Shown in pieces: positions 41,310 through 50,228 of a DNA stretch of 64,000 nucleotides (the stretch's first letter is position 1; each line of letters starts with the position of its first letter). Made by a program: the position numbers and the translations under genes. The notes beneath the pieces were generated by a model. The model ran no database searches and had not been told where the DNA came from. It worked only from the letters and a program-made list of their open reading frames with translations. Source of the DNA: Streptomyces chartreusis (GTDB taxonomy: Bacteria > Actinomycetota > Actinomycetes > Streptomycetales > Streptomycetaceae); contig NZ_CP023689.1 in assembly GCF_008704715.1 (NCBI RefSeq), forward strand, positions 8,494,001 through 8,558,000, in the 5' to 3' direction.

Positions 41310-42062
41310 ATGCGGAACGGCGGAACATGGCGCGCGACGGTGGCGACGGCGGCCCTCGGAACCCTGCTGGCGGCAACCCTGACGGCGTGCGGCGGCGCTC
41401 GGGACGGGGCGCGTGACGGTGCCGGCAGAGATGTCGGCAATTCGGCGCCCAGACGATCGGCCGAGACGACCGATCCGACGCGCATCCCGGGCGTCGGCGA
41501 CCACTGGCAGCGACGCATCCCCGCCGACTCCCGCCAGGTCGTGGCGGTCTACGGCGACGGCGAGGACTCCGCGGACTCCACCGTCGTGCTCTACACGAAG
41601 CACGGCACCGACTGGGACCGCGTCCGCGCCTGGACCGCGCACAACGGCAAGAAGGGCTGGACCACCGACCACCGCGAGGACGACAAGCGCAGCCCCGTCG
41701 GTGTGTTCACGCTCAGCGACGCGGGCGGCGTACTGAAGGACCCCGGGGCCAGGCTGCCGTACACCAGGTCGGCGGCCTTCGCGGCGCCGCGCTGGTGGGC
41801 CAAGTCGCACTGGCACGACTTCGACTACGTCATCGCCATCGACTACAACCGCGTCAAGGGCACCCCGCCCAACGACCCCACCCGCCCCGAGGGAGACGAC
41901 CGCGGTGGAAGCATCTGGCTGCACATGGATCACGGCAGTGGCACGTCGGCCTGCGTGAGTCTGTCCGAATCGGGGATGGAGTATCTGCTGCGCACGCTCG
42001 ATCCGGACCTGCGTCCCGTGGTGGTGATGGGGGACAGGGCGCACCTGAAGGCCGCACGCTGA
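41310..42062 (+). CDS. L,D-transpeptidase (YkuD) lipoprotein
   Basis: 250 residues. The signal ends in LAATLTACGG, a lipobox with Cys27, so the enzyme is anchored to the outer face of the membrane. The catalytic block IWLHMDHGSGTSACVSLSESGM has the nucleophile Cys215 and the preceding His of the YkuD motif (HxxxxxSxxCVSLS). Upstream, KSPVGVFTLSDA-like text (RSPVGVFTLSDAGG) is the family's substrate-side strand. These enzymes make 3-3 cross-links in peptidoglycan or attach proteins. Monocistronic-looking, divergent from the exporter pair and 51 bp before the glycoamidase gene. Confidence 0.9.
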   Translation: MRNGGTWRATVATAALGTLLAATLTACGGARDGARDGAGRDVGNSAPRRSAETTDPTRIPGVGDHWQRRIPADSRQVVAVYGDGEDSADSTVVLYTKHGTDWDRVRAWTAHNGKKGWTTDHREDDKRSPVGVFTLSDAGGVLKDPGARLPYTRSAAFAAPRWWAKSHWHDFDYVIAIDYNRVKGTPPNDPTRPEGDDRGGSIWLHMDHGSGTSACVSLSESGMEYLLRTLDPDLRPVVVMGDRAHLKAAR

Positions 42063-42113
42063 CGGGGAAGGCGTCATTGCGGCGGGTGCCCGACTCCCCG
42101 TAGAACACCGCCC

Positions 42114-43745
42114 ATGAAGAGACGGATCGTCATGTCCATGCTCGCGGGGGCAACCCTCCTGGCGAGCACCCTCCTCGGAGCGGGCCCGGCCCCGGCGGCC
42201 GAATCCGGCGGACCCGCAGCCCTAGAGACGGCCCAACCGGCCCACGTCCCCGCCGAGTTCGGCACCGACTGGCACGACCCCGTAACCGCCGCCCCGCCCG
42301 TGACCAGGCCTGCCGGAAAGTCCTGCCAAGTCACCGTCGCCGAGGCGCAGTTCCGCGACTTCACCCCGTACAAGGGCACTTACTCGCCCCCCGACGGCTG
42401 CGGCGACCGCTGGAGCAAGGTCGTGCTGCGGATGGACGGCAAGGTCAAGGGACGCCAGTACGACCGACTCGGCTATCTGCACGTCGGTGGGGTCGAGATC
42501 TTCCGTACGTCGACTCCGGAACCGTCGCCCGACGGCATCGAATGGTCCGTGGAGAAGGACGTCACGCGGTACGGCGACACCTTCCGCGGCGACCGGGACG
42601 TCGAGATGCTCATCGGGAACGTCGTCGACGACACGTACACCGGTGTCATCGACGTCAAGGTCACGCTGACGTTCTACGCAGGCCGCCCGGCCGCGAACCC
42701 CGACCGAGTCCTCACCCTCCGGGACGGCACGCTGACCACCCCGCGCAACAGCGAACGCATCGTCGCCGAGGTGTACGCCACCGGCTCCGGCGGCGGCTGC
42801 GAGGAGTTCTGGTACCTGGCGGCTCCCGACCCGGCGCCCTACTCCTGCAAGGCGGCCGGCGGACCGTACCGCGAGGTGCAGATCAGGGTCGACGGTCAAC
42901 TCGCCGGAATCGCCGCGCCGTTCCCGCACGTGTGGACCGGCGGCTGGTCCAACCCCTTCCTCTGGTACGTCATGCCGGGGCCACGCGCCTTCGACGTCAA
43001 GCCGATCGAGTACGACCTCACGCCCTTCGCCGGCCTGCTCAACGACGGCCGTCCGCACCGCGTCGAGGTCTCCGTCGTCGGCGTCCCCGAGGGGCAGAGC
43101 GGCTGGAGCGCACCCGTGAACGTCCTCGTCTGGCAGGACGCCGAGCGCGCGCACGTCACCGGCAGGCTCACCGTGCACCGGGCCGGTGACCTCGCCAACT
43201 CCTCGGCGTACACGCCCGGTTCGGAACACCGGGTGGACACAAAGGGTGGTCATCGGCTGACCGTGGCCGGGTACGTCGACACCTCGCACGGCCGGGTGGC
43301 GACCACCGTGCGCCGCTCGCTCACCAACGACTCCGCGCACCGCTGGACCGACGGCGAGAACCTGGACGCCCTCGACGCCACCTGGACGGACGAGCAGTCG
43401 GTCACCGTCGACGGACGCGGGCCGGCCCAGACGACCCGTACCCGGCGGACGTACACGATGGACGGCTCGATCGCCATCGGCGCGGACGACCGGCTGCGCA
43501 CCGTGCTGACCCTCGGTGACCGTGCCGCCGTCGTGACCACCCAGGACGGCCGCCGGACGCGGTGGTCGCGGGTCGACGACACCTACGCGGGCGACGCCGC
43601 CTGGACGTTGAACGTGCCGCGCGACCAACGGCACGCGGTCGGTACGACGAGCGAGCGCTATCGGGCATACGGCTCGGACGGCTGCCACGACCGTTCTCTG
43701 ACGAGCGTTCAGGGGGTGCTCACCGAGGACCGAATCCGCTGCTGA
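42114..43745 (+). CDS. Secreted peptide-N4-(N-acetyl-beta-glucosaminyl)asparagine amidase A-like protein
   Basis: 543 residues with a Sec signal peptide (KRRIVMSMLAGATLLASTLLGAGPAPAA). The mature protein fits the PNGase A family: KSCQVTVAEAQFRDFTPYKGTYSPPDGCGDRWSKVVLRMDGKVKGRQYDRLGYLHVGGVEIFRTSTPEPSPDGIEWSVEKDVTRY, then the long beta-sandwich with WTGGWSNPFLWYVMPGPRAFDVKPIEYDLTPFAGLLNDG and HRVEVSVVGV. Related plant and fungal enzymes release N-glycans from glycopeptides; the bacterial role is not established. The 3' third is a beta-rich domain. It lies 51 bp after the L,D-transpeptidase gene and may be cotranscribed. Confidence 0.82.
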   Translation: MKRRIVMSMLAGATLLASTLLGAGPAPAAESGGPAALETAQPAHVPAEFGTDWHDPVTAAPPVTRPAGKSCQVTVAEAQFRDFTPYKGTYSPPDGCGDRWSKVVLRMDGKVKGRQYDRLGYLHVGGVEIFRTSTPEPSPDGIEWSVEKDVTRYGDTFRGDRDVEMLIGNVVDDTYTGVIDVKVTLTFYAGRPAANPDRVLTLRDGTLTTPRNSERIVAEVYATGSGGGCEEFWYLAAPDPAPYSCKAAGGPYREVQIRVDGQLAGIAAPFPHVWTGGWSNPFLWYVMPGPRAFDVKPIEYDLTPFAGLLNDGRPHRVEVSVVGVPEGQSGWSAPVNVLVWQDAERAHVTGRLTVHRAGDLANSSAYTPGSEHRVDTKGGHRLTVAGYVDTSHGRVATTVRRSLTNDSAHRWTDGENLDALDATWTDEQSVTVDGRGPAQTTRTRRTYTMDGSIAIGADDRLRTVLTLGDRAAVVTTQDGRRTRWSRVDDTYAGDAAWTLNVPRDQRHAVGTTSERYRAYGSDGCHDRSLTSVQGVLTEDRIRC

Positions 43746-43841
43746 GGCGGGGTGCGTGCGACGCGTCACGCGTGGCGTGATTTACGCGGATGCAACACGG
43801 CGGTCTTGTGCGGGACCAACATCACCCGCAGAGTGATCCGA

Positions 43842-43894
43842 ACGGAATGCGCTTTCCGTATGGCAGAAGTCCCGGCCGTTCCAGGGGACTTCTG
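43842..43894 (+). promoter_or_regulatory. Two consecutive hairpins in the leader of the dicarboxylate carrier gene
   Basis: acggaa-tgcgct-ttccgt (43842-43859) and cagaagtccc-11 nt-gggacttctg (43864-43894) are both perfect inverted repeats. The second ends 26 bp before the GTG start and 17 bp before its aaggag. They could be a terminator of the preceding gene, at 97-149 bp after its stop, or a leader structure of the transporter. Confidence 0.5.
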
Positions 43895-43920
43895 TGTGCT
43901 GCCGTCCCCAAGGAGTGCCC

Positions 43921-45288
43921 GTGCCGCCGTCCGTACCGTCCCTGCCGCGACGCGTCGCACGCATACTGCGTACCTCTCTCTTCGCGCAGGTCGCCTGCGC
44001 GCTCGTACTCGGAATCGTCGTCGGGAAGCTGTGGCCCGGCTTCGGCGCGGATCTCCAGCCGTTCGGCGACGGTTTCATCCGGCTCATCAAGACGATCATC
44101 TCGCCGCTGGTGTTCTGTGTGGTCGTCGTCGGCATCGCCAAGGCCGGTGACCTGAAGGCGTTCGGCCGGATCGGGCTCAAGGCCCTGATCTGGTTCGAGG
44201 TCGCGAGCACGCTCGCGCTGGTCATCGGCCTCCTCGCCGCCAACGTCGTCCAACCGGGGTCGGGGATGAACGTCGACCCCGCCACGCTGGACGCCTCGGC
44301 GGTCGACGCGAAGACCGGCGGCGGTCATCTGCCGTCGACGACGGAGTTCGTGCTGGAGGCCGTCCCCACCTCCTTCATCGGCGCCTTCGCCGAGAACTCC
44401 CTCCTCCAAGTCCTCGTCCTGGCCTGCCTGGTGGGCGCGGCGCTGCTGCATCTCGGGCCCACCAAGGTGCCGCAGGTGCTGCCCGCCATCGAACAGGCCC
44501 AGGAGATCATCTTCGCGATCGTCGGCTTCGTGATGCGGCTGGCCCCGATCGCGGTGTTCGGCGCGATGGCCGTCCTGATCGGCAACTACGGACTGGGCGT
44601 CATCGAGACCTACGGCAAGCTCATCGTCCTGTGCTACCTGGCCGCCGCCCTGTTCATCGGCCTGCTCGCCCTCGCCCTCAAGGCGGTCACCGGCCTCAGC
44701 CTGTGGAAGTTCCTGCGCTACATCCGTGAGGAGATGCTGCTCGCCCTCGGCACCGCGTCCACCGAGTCGGTCCTGCCGCGGGTGATGCAGAAGCTGCGCA
44801 AGGCCGGCGCCCGCGACGACGCCGTGGGTCTGGTGCTGCCGACGGGCTACTCCTTCAACCTCGACGGCGCCTCGCTCTACCTCTCCATCGGCACGCTGTT
44901 CATCGCCCAGGCCGTGGGCGTGGACCTGAGCCTCGGTCAGCAGATCACCGTCGTCCTGGTGCTGATGCTGACCAGCAAGGGCATGGCGGGCATCCCCGGC
45001 TCGGCCTTCCTGGCCCTGTCGGCCACCGCCTCCTCGCCGGGCGCGATCCCGGCCGGCGCCGTCGCCCTGCTGCTCGGCGTGGACCGCATCATGGACTCGA
45101 TGCGCGTCGTCACCAACCTCCTCGGCAACTGCGTCGCCGTCTTCGCGGTCGCCCGCTGGGAGGGAGCGCTGGACCGGGAGCGGGCCAAGAAGGTCCTCGA
45201 CGGCGAGATCCAGGTCGACCTGGAGGACGAGGAGCAAACCGAGCAGCCGCAGGAGCTCAAGAAGGAGAGGGCCGCAGAGACCGGCTGA
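43921..45288 (+). CDS. dctA: DctA/GltP-type dicarboxylate/amino-acid:cation symporter
   Basis: 455 residues from GTG 43921; aaggag lies 5 nt upstream. About eight transmembrane helices plus two re-entrant loops are expected for this family. Conserved blocks are TIISPLVFCVVVVGIAKAGD, the substrate-loop LGTASTESVLPRVM, the PTGYSFNLDGASLYLSIGTLF helical hairpin, and TSKGMAGIPGSAFLALSATASSP in which the NMDGT-like and GVP-like elements bind cation and substrate. The likely cargo is succinate, fumarate and malate, with H+ or Na+. The C-terminus is Lys/Glu-rich and cytoplasmic. A strong hairpin closes the transcript. Confidence 0.93.
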   Translation: MPPSVPSLPRRVARILRTSLFAQVACALVLGIVVGKLWPGFGADLQPFGDGFIRLIKTIISPLVFCVVVVGIAKAGDLKAFGRIGLKALIWFEVASTLALVIGLLAANVVQPGSGMNVDPATLDASAVDAKTGGGHLPSTTEFVLEAVPTSFIGAFAENSLLQVLVLACLVGAALLHLGPTKVPQVLPAIEQAQEIIFAIVGFVMRLAPIAVFGAMAVLIGNYGLGVIETYGKLIVLCYLAAALFIGLLALALKAVTGLSLWKFLRYIREEMLLALGTASTESVLPRVMQKLRKAGARDDAVGLVLPTGYSFNLDGASLYLSIGTLFIAQAVGVDLSLGQQITVVLVLMLTSKGMAGIPGSAFLALSATASSPGAIPAGAVALLLGVDRIMDSMRVVTNLLGNCVAVFAVARWEGALDRERAKKVLDGEIQVDLEDEEQTEQPQELKKERAAETG

Positions 45289-45315
45289 GGTTCGCCACCT
45301 GGACGCGGTTTCGCG

Positions 45316-45366
45316 AAGGGCCGTGGCCGTCCCTCCCGTACTGCGGGAGGGACGGCCACGGCCCTT
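45316..45366. terminator. Very strong bidirectional terminator
   Basis: aagggccgtggccgtccctcccg (23 nt) pairs exactly with its complement across the short loop tactg. It lies 28 bp after the DctA stop and 17 bp after the end of the convergent MarR gene at 45384. The perfect stem with its short loop is the strongest terminator in the window. Confidence 0.9.
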
Positions 45367-45383
45367 TCCCGCTCACGCGGCGC

Positions 45384-45833
45384 TCAGCACCCCCGCCCCC
45401 CACCCCCGTCGATCAAGGTGTCCAGCAGCTCTCCCAGCACCGCCCGCTGTTCCTCCGTTAGCGGCGCCAGGATCTCCTCGGCCGCCGATCGGCGTGCGCC
45501 GTGCAGCTCCCGAAGGGCCTTGCGGCCGTCCTCGGTGAGTTCGATGCGGATCACCCGGCGGTTCGTCGGGTCCGGCGCGCGGCGGACCTTTCCGCTCGCC
45601 TCCAGGCCGTCGACCAGTGTCGTCACCGCGCGGGGGACCACTTCGAGGCGTTCGGCGAGGTCGGCCATCCGGGGCGGCGAGTCGTAGTGCGCGAGGGTGC
45701 GCAGCAGGCGCGACTGGGCCGGGGTGACACCCAGGCCGCAATCATGGAGGTGCCTTTTCTGGATCCGGTGCACCCGGCGGGTGAAGCGCAGCAGCTGCTC
45801 GGCGAGCGGGCCGTCGGGATCGGGGGTGGTCAT
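45384..45833 (-). CDS. MarR-family transcriptional regulator
   Basis: 149 residues. The MarR winged helix is clear: GVTPAQSRLLRTLAHYDSPPRMADLAERLEVVPRAVTTLVDGLEASGKVRRAPDPTNRRVIRIELTEDGRKAL. Dimerisation helices lie at both ends. Divergent from an ABC exporter gene, with inverted repeats in the 112 bp between them, so it most likely represses the exporter and itself and responds to the exported compound. The C-terminal GGGGRGC is unusual and carries a lone Cys that could take part in redox sensing, though nothing proves it. Confidence 0.92.
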   Translation of the reverse strand: MTTPDPDGPLAEQLLRFTRRVHRIQKRHLHDCGLGVTPAQSRLLRTLAHYDSPPRMADLAERLEVVPRAVTTLVDGLEASGKVRRAPDPTNRRVIRIELTEDGRKALRELHGARRSAAEEILAPLTEEQRAVLGELLDTLIDGGGGRGC

Positions 45834-45837
45834 GCGG

Positions 45838-45882
45838 GAACAATATCAGGACCTTGTTCATTGTGAGTATAGGTAACAATGA
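45838..45882. promoter_or_regulatory. Overlapping inverted repeats between the MarR and ABC exporter genes
   Basis: gaacaa (45838) pairs with ttgttc (45854), and tcattgt (45858) pairs with acaatga (45876), with 10-nt and 11-nt spacers. Both are exact and AT-rich, as expected of MarR operators, and overlap each other. They begin 5 bp upstream of the MarR start and end 63 bp before the exporter ATG. Confidence 0.65.
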
Positions 45883-45945
45883 GCTAAGCTCCGTCAGCGG
45901 CCCTGGGGGCCGTCCGTCCGCATCGCCACACCTCCGTAGGAGCCC

Positions 45946-47748
45946 ATGCATCCCGACCACGAAACCGCCTGGACGCCATCCGCCGCGCAGCAGGAACAGC
46001 CGCGGCAGGTGCGTCGCATCCTCAGACTCTTCCGTCCCTACCGCGGCCGCCTCGCGGTCGTGGGTCTGCTCGTCGGCGCCTCGTCGCTGGTCGGCGTCGC
46101 CACGCCGTTCCTGCTCAAGGCGATCCTCGACGTCGCCATCCCCGAGGGCCGCACCGGCCTGCTCAGCCTGCTCGCGCTCGGCATGATCCTGAGCGCCGTC
46201 CTGACCAGCGTCTTCGGTGTGCTCCAGACGCTGATCTCGACGACCGTCGGCCAGCGCGTCATGCACGACCTGCGCACCGCGGTCTACGGCCGCCTCCAGC
46301 GCATGTCGCTCGCCTTCTTCACCCGCACCCGCACCGGCGAGGTCCAGTCCCGCATCGCCAACGACATCGGCGGCATGCAGGCGACCGTCACCTCCACCGC
46401 GACGTCCCTGGTCTCCAACGTGACCAGCGTGGTCGCCACGATCGTCGCGATGATCGCCCTGGACTGGCGACTGACCGTCGTCTCGCTGCTCCTGCTGCCG
46501 GTCTTCGTCTGGATCAGTCGTCGCGTCGGCAACGAACGCAAGAAGATCACCACCCAGCGCCAGAAGCAGATGGCCGCGATGGCCGCCACCGTCACCGAGT
46601 CGCTCTCCGTCAGCGGCATCCTGCTCGGCCGCACCATGGGCCGCTCCGACTCGCTGACCAAGGCCTTCGCCGACGAGTCCGAGCAGCTCGTCGACCTCGA
46701 GGTGCGGTCGAACATGGCCGGCCGCTGGCGCATGGCCGTCATCACCATGGTCATGGCCGCCATGCCCGCCTTCATCTACTGGACCGCCGGCGTGGTCCTC
46801 CAGGTCGGCGGCCCGCAGGTCTCCATCGGCACGATCGTCGCCTTCGTCTCGCTCCAGCAGGGCCTGTTCCGCCCGGCGGTCAGCCTGCTGTCCACCGGCG
46901 TCCAGATCCAGACCTCGCTCGCGCTCTTCCAGCGCATCTTCGAGTACCTCGACCTGCCCATCGACATCACCGAGCGCGAGGAGCCCGTCCACCTCGACCG
47001 CGTCAAGGGCGAGGTCCGCTTCGAGAACGTCGAGTTCGGCTACGACGGCAAGAGCGGCCCGATCCTCGACGGCATCGACGTCACCGTCCCGGCGGGCGGC
47101 AGCCTCGCGGTCGTCGGCCCGACCGGCGCCGGGAAGTCGACCCTCGGCCATCTCGTGCCGCGGCTGTACGACGTGACGGGCGGCCGGGTCACCCTCGACG
47201 GCGTGGACGTGCGCGACCTCGACTTCGACACCCTGGCCCGCGCGGTCGGCGTCGTCTCGCAGGAGACGTACCTCTTCCACGCCACGGTCGCCGACAACCT
47301 GCGCTTCGCCAAGCCCGACGCCACCGACGAGGAGCTGCACGCGGCGGCGAAGGCGGCCCAGATCCATGACCACATCGCGTCCCTGCCCGACGGCTACGAC
47401 ACCGTCGTCGGCGAGCGCGGCCACCGCTTCTCCGGCGGTGAGAAGCAGCGCCTGGCCATCGCCCGCACCATCCTGCGCGACCCGCCGGTGCTCATCCTCG
47501 ACGAGGCGACCAGCGCTCTGGACACGCGCACCGAACACGCCGTCCAGGACGCCATCGACGCCCTGTCCGCCAACCGCACCACGGTCACCATCGCGCACCG
47601 GCTGTCCACCATCCGGGGCGCCGACCAGATCGTGGTCCTCGACGCGGGGCAGGTGGCGGAGCGGGGTACGCACGAGGAGCTGCTGGAGCGGGACGGGCGC
47701 TATGCGGCGCTGGTCAGGCGGGACGCCCAACTGGAGCCCACAGGGTGA
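45946..47748 (+). CDS. ABC exporter half-transporter (homodimer type)
   Basis: 600 residues. A six-helix transmembrane domain (about 30-330) with the TRTRTGEVQSRIANDIGGMQ intracellular-loop pattern is followed by a complete nucleotide-binding domain: Walker A VVGPTGAGKSTLGHLV, Q-loop GVVSQETYLF, signature FSGGEKQRLAIAR, Walker B VLILDEATSALD and H-loop TIAHRLST. All catalytic residues are intact, so it can work as a homodimer. It resembles MsbA/LmrA-type multidrug exporters. It is paired with a divergent MarR regulator, a common arrangement for drug-inducible efflux. Confidence 0.93.
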   Translation: MHPDHETAWTPSAAQQEQPRQVRRILRLFRPYRGRLAVVGLLVGASSLVGVATPFLLKAILDVAIPEGRTGLLSLLALGMILSAVLTSVFGVLQTLISTTVGQRVMHDLRTAVYGRLQRMSLAFFTRTRTGEVQSRIANDIGGMQATVTSTATSLVSNVTSVVATIVAMIALDWRLTVVSLLLLPVFVWISRRVGNERKKITTQRQKQMAAMAATVTESLSVSGILLGRTMGRSDSLTKAFADESEQLVDLEVRSNMAGRWRMAVITMVMAAMPAFIYWTAGVVLQVGGPQVSIGTIVAFVSLQQGLFRPAVSLLSTGVQIQTSLALFQRIFEYLDLPIDITEREEPVHLDRVKGEVRFENVEFGYDGKSGPILDGIDVTVPAGGSLAVVGPTGAGKSTLGHLVPRLYDVTGGRVTLDGVDVRDLDFDTLARAVGVVSQETYLFHATVADNLRFAKPDATDEELHAAAKAAQIHDHIASLPDGYDTVVGERGHRFSGGEKQRLAIARTILRDPPVLILDEATSALDTRTEHAVQDAIDALSANRTTVTIAHRLSTIRGADQIVVLDAGQVAERGTHEELLERDGRYAALVRRDAQLEPTG

Positions 47749-47791
47749 CGTTATGCCGGGTTTGTGACCATGTGCGGGATACCGTGCCCGC

Positions 47792-48646
47792 ATGTACTTG
47801 AACACTCCGCCACGGAGCACGATTCGACTGACGCGCCGGGGACGTATGGCTCTCATCGCCGCCGGCGCCGTCGTGGCCGGCACCGCCGTGGCGGTGCCGC
47901 TGTTGGTCATGGGCGAGGAGGAGGCGGCCCGACCCACCTCGCTGGTGATCCCGGAGGGCTGGCGCGCCGGCCAGGTCTACACGGCCGTCGACAAGGCCCT
48001 CGCCCTGCCGTCCGGCACCACGAAGAAGTCCCTCGACAAGCTCGACCTGAAGCTGCCGAACGACGCCGACGGCAACCCCGAGGGCTACCTGTTCCCGGCG
48101 ACGTACCCGCTGGAGAAGAACGGGAAGAGGGCGACGCCGGATTCGCTGCTGTCGGCCATGGTCGACACCGCCAACCAGAAGTTCAGCGGCGCCCCCATCG
48201 CCGCCGGCGCGCAGCGCAACGCCATGAACGTCTATCAGGCGGTCACGATCGCGAGCATCGTCCAGGCCGAGGCCGCCACCAAGGCCGACATGGCCAAGGT
48301 GGCCCGGGTCATCTTCAACCGGCTCGAACGCGGCATGCCGCTCCAGATGGACTCCACCGTCAACTACGCCCTGAAGCGCTCCACGCTCAGGACGACCGAG
48401 GCGGACACCCGGATCGAGAGCCCCTACAACTCGTACCAGCGCATGGGCCTGCCGCCCACGCCGATCGGCAGCCCGGGCGACGAGGCGATGCACGCCGCGA
48501 TCAGTCCGGCAGCCGGCGACTGGCTGTACTTCGTCACGGTCAAGGCGGGCGACACCCGCTTCACGGCCGACTACACGGAACACCAGCGCAACGTCGCCGA
48601 GTTCAACGCCCGGCAGAAGAAGGCAAGCCCGAAGCCGACGGGGTGA
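47792..48646 (+). CDS. MltG-like endolytic transglycosylase, short form
   Basis: 284 residues; shorter than the usual 340-550. An N-terminal transmembrane anchor (MALIAAGAVVAGTAVAVPLLVMG) is followed by the YceG/MltG domain. LEGYLFPATY-like text (NPEGYLFPATYPL near 96) and the catalytic Glu160 in IASIVQAEAATKADMAKVARVIFNRL are present, and SPYNSYQRMGLPPTPIGSPGDEAMHAAISP is the diagnostic end block. MltG cuts nascent peptidoglycan and limits glycan length. The LysM domain of the long form is absent. Streptomyces usually also has a full-length mltG, so this would be a second, specialised copy. Confidence 0.87.
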   Translation: MYLNTPPRSTIRLTRRGRMALIAAGAVVAGTAVAVPLLVMGEEEAARPTSLVIPEGWRAGQVYTAVDKALALPSGTTKKSLDKLDLKLPNDADGNPEGYLFPATYPLEKNGKRATPDSLLSAMVDTANQKFSGAPIAAGAQRNAMNVYQAVTIASIVQAEAATKADMAKVARVIFNRLERGMPLQMDSTVNYALKRSTLRTTEADTRIESPYNSYQRMGLPPTPIGSPGDEAMHAAISPAAGDWLYFVTVKAGDTRFTADYTEHQRNVAEFNARQKKASPKPTG

Positions 48647-48721
48647 GCCGGCGGGACATCACGCGGACACCGGCCCGGCCGCCTCACCGCCCCGCGGTCC
48701 GCCTGACCCCGCGCCCGCGCC

Positions 48722-49807
48722 TCACGCGGCCACCGGCTCCTCGGCCAGCAGCCGCCTGATGTCCCGTACGGCCGCACGGCCGGCCCTGTTGGCGCCGATC
48801 GTGCTGGCGGACGGGCCGTAGCCGACCAGATGGACACGTGGGTCGGCGACCGCGCGCGTCCCCTCCACCCGGATGCCGCCGCCCGGCTCGCGAAGGTGCA
48901 GCGGGGCGAGATGGTCGATGACGGCGCGGAAGCCGGTCGCCCACAGGATGACGTCGGCCTCCACGCGCTGCCCGTCGCTCCACTCCACCCCGTCCGGTGT
49001 GATCCGCTCGAACATGGGACGGCGGTCCAGGACCCCGTCCGCCAGCCCCTGCCGGACGGCGTCGTTCAGCGGCAGCCCCGTGACCGAGACCACGCTCTTC
49101 GGCGGCAGGCCCTGCCGGACCCGCTCCTCCACGAGCGCGACCGCCGCGCGGCCGATGTCCTCGGTGAAGGGGCCCTCGCGGAACACCGGCGGACGCCGGG
49201 TGACCCACGTCGTGGCCGCCGCGTGGGGCGCGATCTCCAGCAGATGCTGGGTGCCGGAGGCCCCGCCGCCCACGACCACGACCCGCCGGCCCGCGAACGC
49301 CTGCGGCCCCGGGTACTGCGCGGTGTGCAGCTGCCGCCCCCGGAACATCTCCTGGCCGGGGTAGCGCGGCACGAACGGCCGGTCCCAGGTGCCGGTCGCG
49401 TTGATCAGGGCCCGCGTGGCCCAGGTTCCCGCCGAGGTCTCGACGAGCAGCCGCCCGTCCGGGCCCTCGCGCACGGCACGCACGTCGACGGGGCGCCGCA
49501 CCCGCAGGTCGAAGGTCCGCTCGTAGGCGTCGAAGTACTCCGCGATGACCTCGGAGGACGGCCGCGCGGGATCGGCGTCGGTCAGTTCCATGCCGGGCAG
49601 CGAGTGCATCCCGTGCACCTTGCCGTACGTCAGGGACGCCCACCGGAACTGCCAGGCGCCGCCCGGACCGGGGGAGTGGTCGAGGACGACGAAGTCACGG
49701 CCCGGCTCGAAACCGGTGCGCCGCAGGTGGTAGGCGCTGGACAGACCCGCCTGACCAGCGCCTATGACGACCACGCCGACCGTTTCGACCGCCTCGATGT
49801 TGTTCAC
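48722..49807 (-). CDS. FAD/NAD(P)-binding oxidoreductase (flavin monooxygenase-like)
   Basis: 361 residues from GTG 49807. Two nucleotide-binding motifs are present: VVVIGAGQAGLSSAYHLRRTG (FAD, N-terminus) and VVVVGGGASGTQHLLEI (NAD(P)H, near 177). A segment of the FxGxxxHxx type (MFRGRQLHTAQYPGPQAF) resembles the flavin-monooxygenase fingerprint, and VILWATGFR is the conserved ATG motif near the end. This group includes CzcO-like and sulfide/thiol oxidising proteins. It is the last gene of the decaying sulfonate-type ABC locus on the same strand, 44 bp after the broken binding-protein gene, and it is intact. Confidence 0.87.
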   Translation of the reverse strand: MNNIEAVETVGVVVIGAGQAGLSSAYHLRRTGFEPGRDFVVLDHSPGPGGAWQFRWASLTYGKVHGMHSLPGMELTDADPARPSSEVIAEYFDAYERTFDLRVRRPVDVRAVREGPDGRLLVETSAGTWATRALINATGTWDRPFVPRYPGQEMFRGRQLHTAQYPGPQAFAGRRVVVVGGGASGTQHLLEIAPHAAATTWVTRRPPVFREGPFTEDIGRAAVALVEERVRQGLPPKSVVSVTGLPLNDAVRQGLADGVLDRRPMFERITPDGVEWSDGQRVEADVILWATGFRAVIDHLAPLHLREPGGGIRVEGTRAVADPRVHLVGYGPSASTIGANRAGRAAVRDIRRLLAEEPVAA

Positions 49808-49850
49808 GCTTCTACCAACCGCGTCGGGGGCGCGGATCTTCCCCCCGGGA

Positions 49851-50203
49851 CTACCCGCGGGCCTGCGTGGTCGACGGCGGCAGGTCGCCGTTGTGGCGCG
49901 GGTCCACGAAGCCGCCGAATTCCACCTTGTTCCACCTGGAAGGTCAGCCCGTTGGTGATCCCGTCACCGGTCGTCAGGACCCGGCCCTGCTTCGACAGCA
50001 GCACCTGCGAGGTGTACGGGTCCCACACCGCCCACGCGTCGACCTTGAGCTGCTTCGGTCCGGTCGGCTTCGAGTCGTTCGGCACGAGGATCGCGTCGCC
50101 CCTGGACGTGCCCTTGAAGGCGGCGACCGCCGTGCTTCCCGCCGCAGGCGGTGAGCAGAAGCGTGAGGGGGAGGAGCGCGGCGAGGGCGAGGCGTCGGCG
50201 CAT
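49851..50203 (-). pseudogene. Broken substrate-binding lipoprotein of a sulfonate/taurine-type ABC transporter
   Basis: The start codes for a perfect lipoprotein signal (RRRLALAALLPLTLLLTACGG), but the reading frame then shifts. AAFKGTSRGDAILVPNDSKP, KVDAWAVWDPYTSQVLLSKQ and GRVLTTGDGITNGLTFQVE continue in a second frame, and EFGGFVDPRHNGDLPPSTTQ ends it in a third. These blocks match the middle and the C-terminus of SsuA/TauA-like proteins, which are about 320-350 residues long. Only about 115 codons remain, so there has been a large internal deletion plus two frameshifts. The gene cannot make a working binding protein. Confidence 0.85.
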
Positions 50204-50228
50204 GGTGGTTCCGTTCCGGGAAGGGTGA

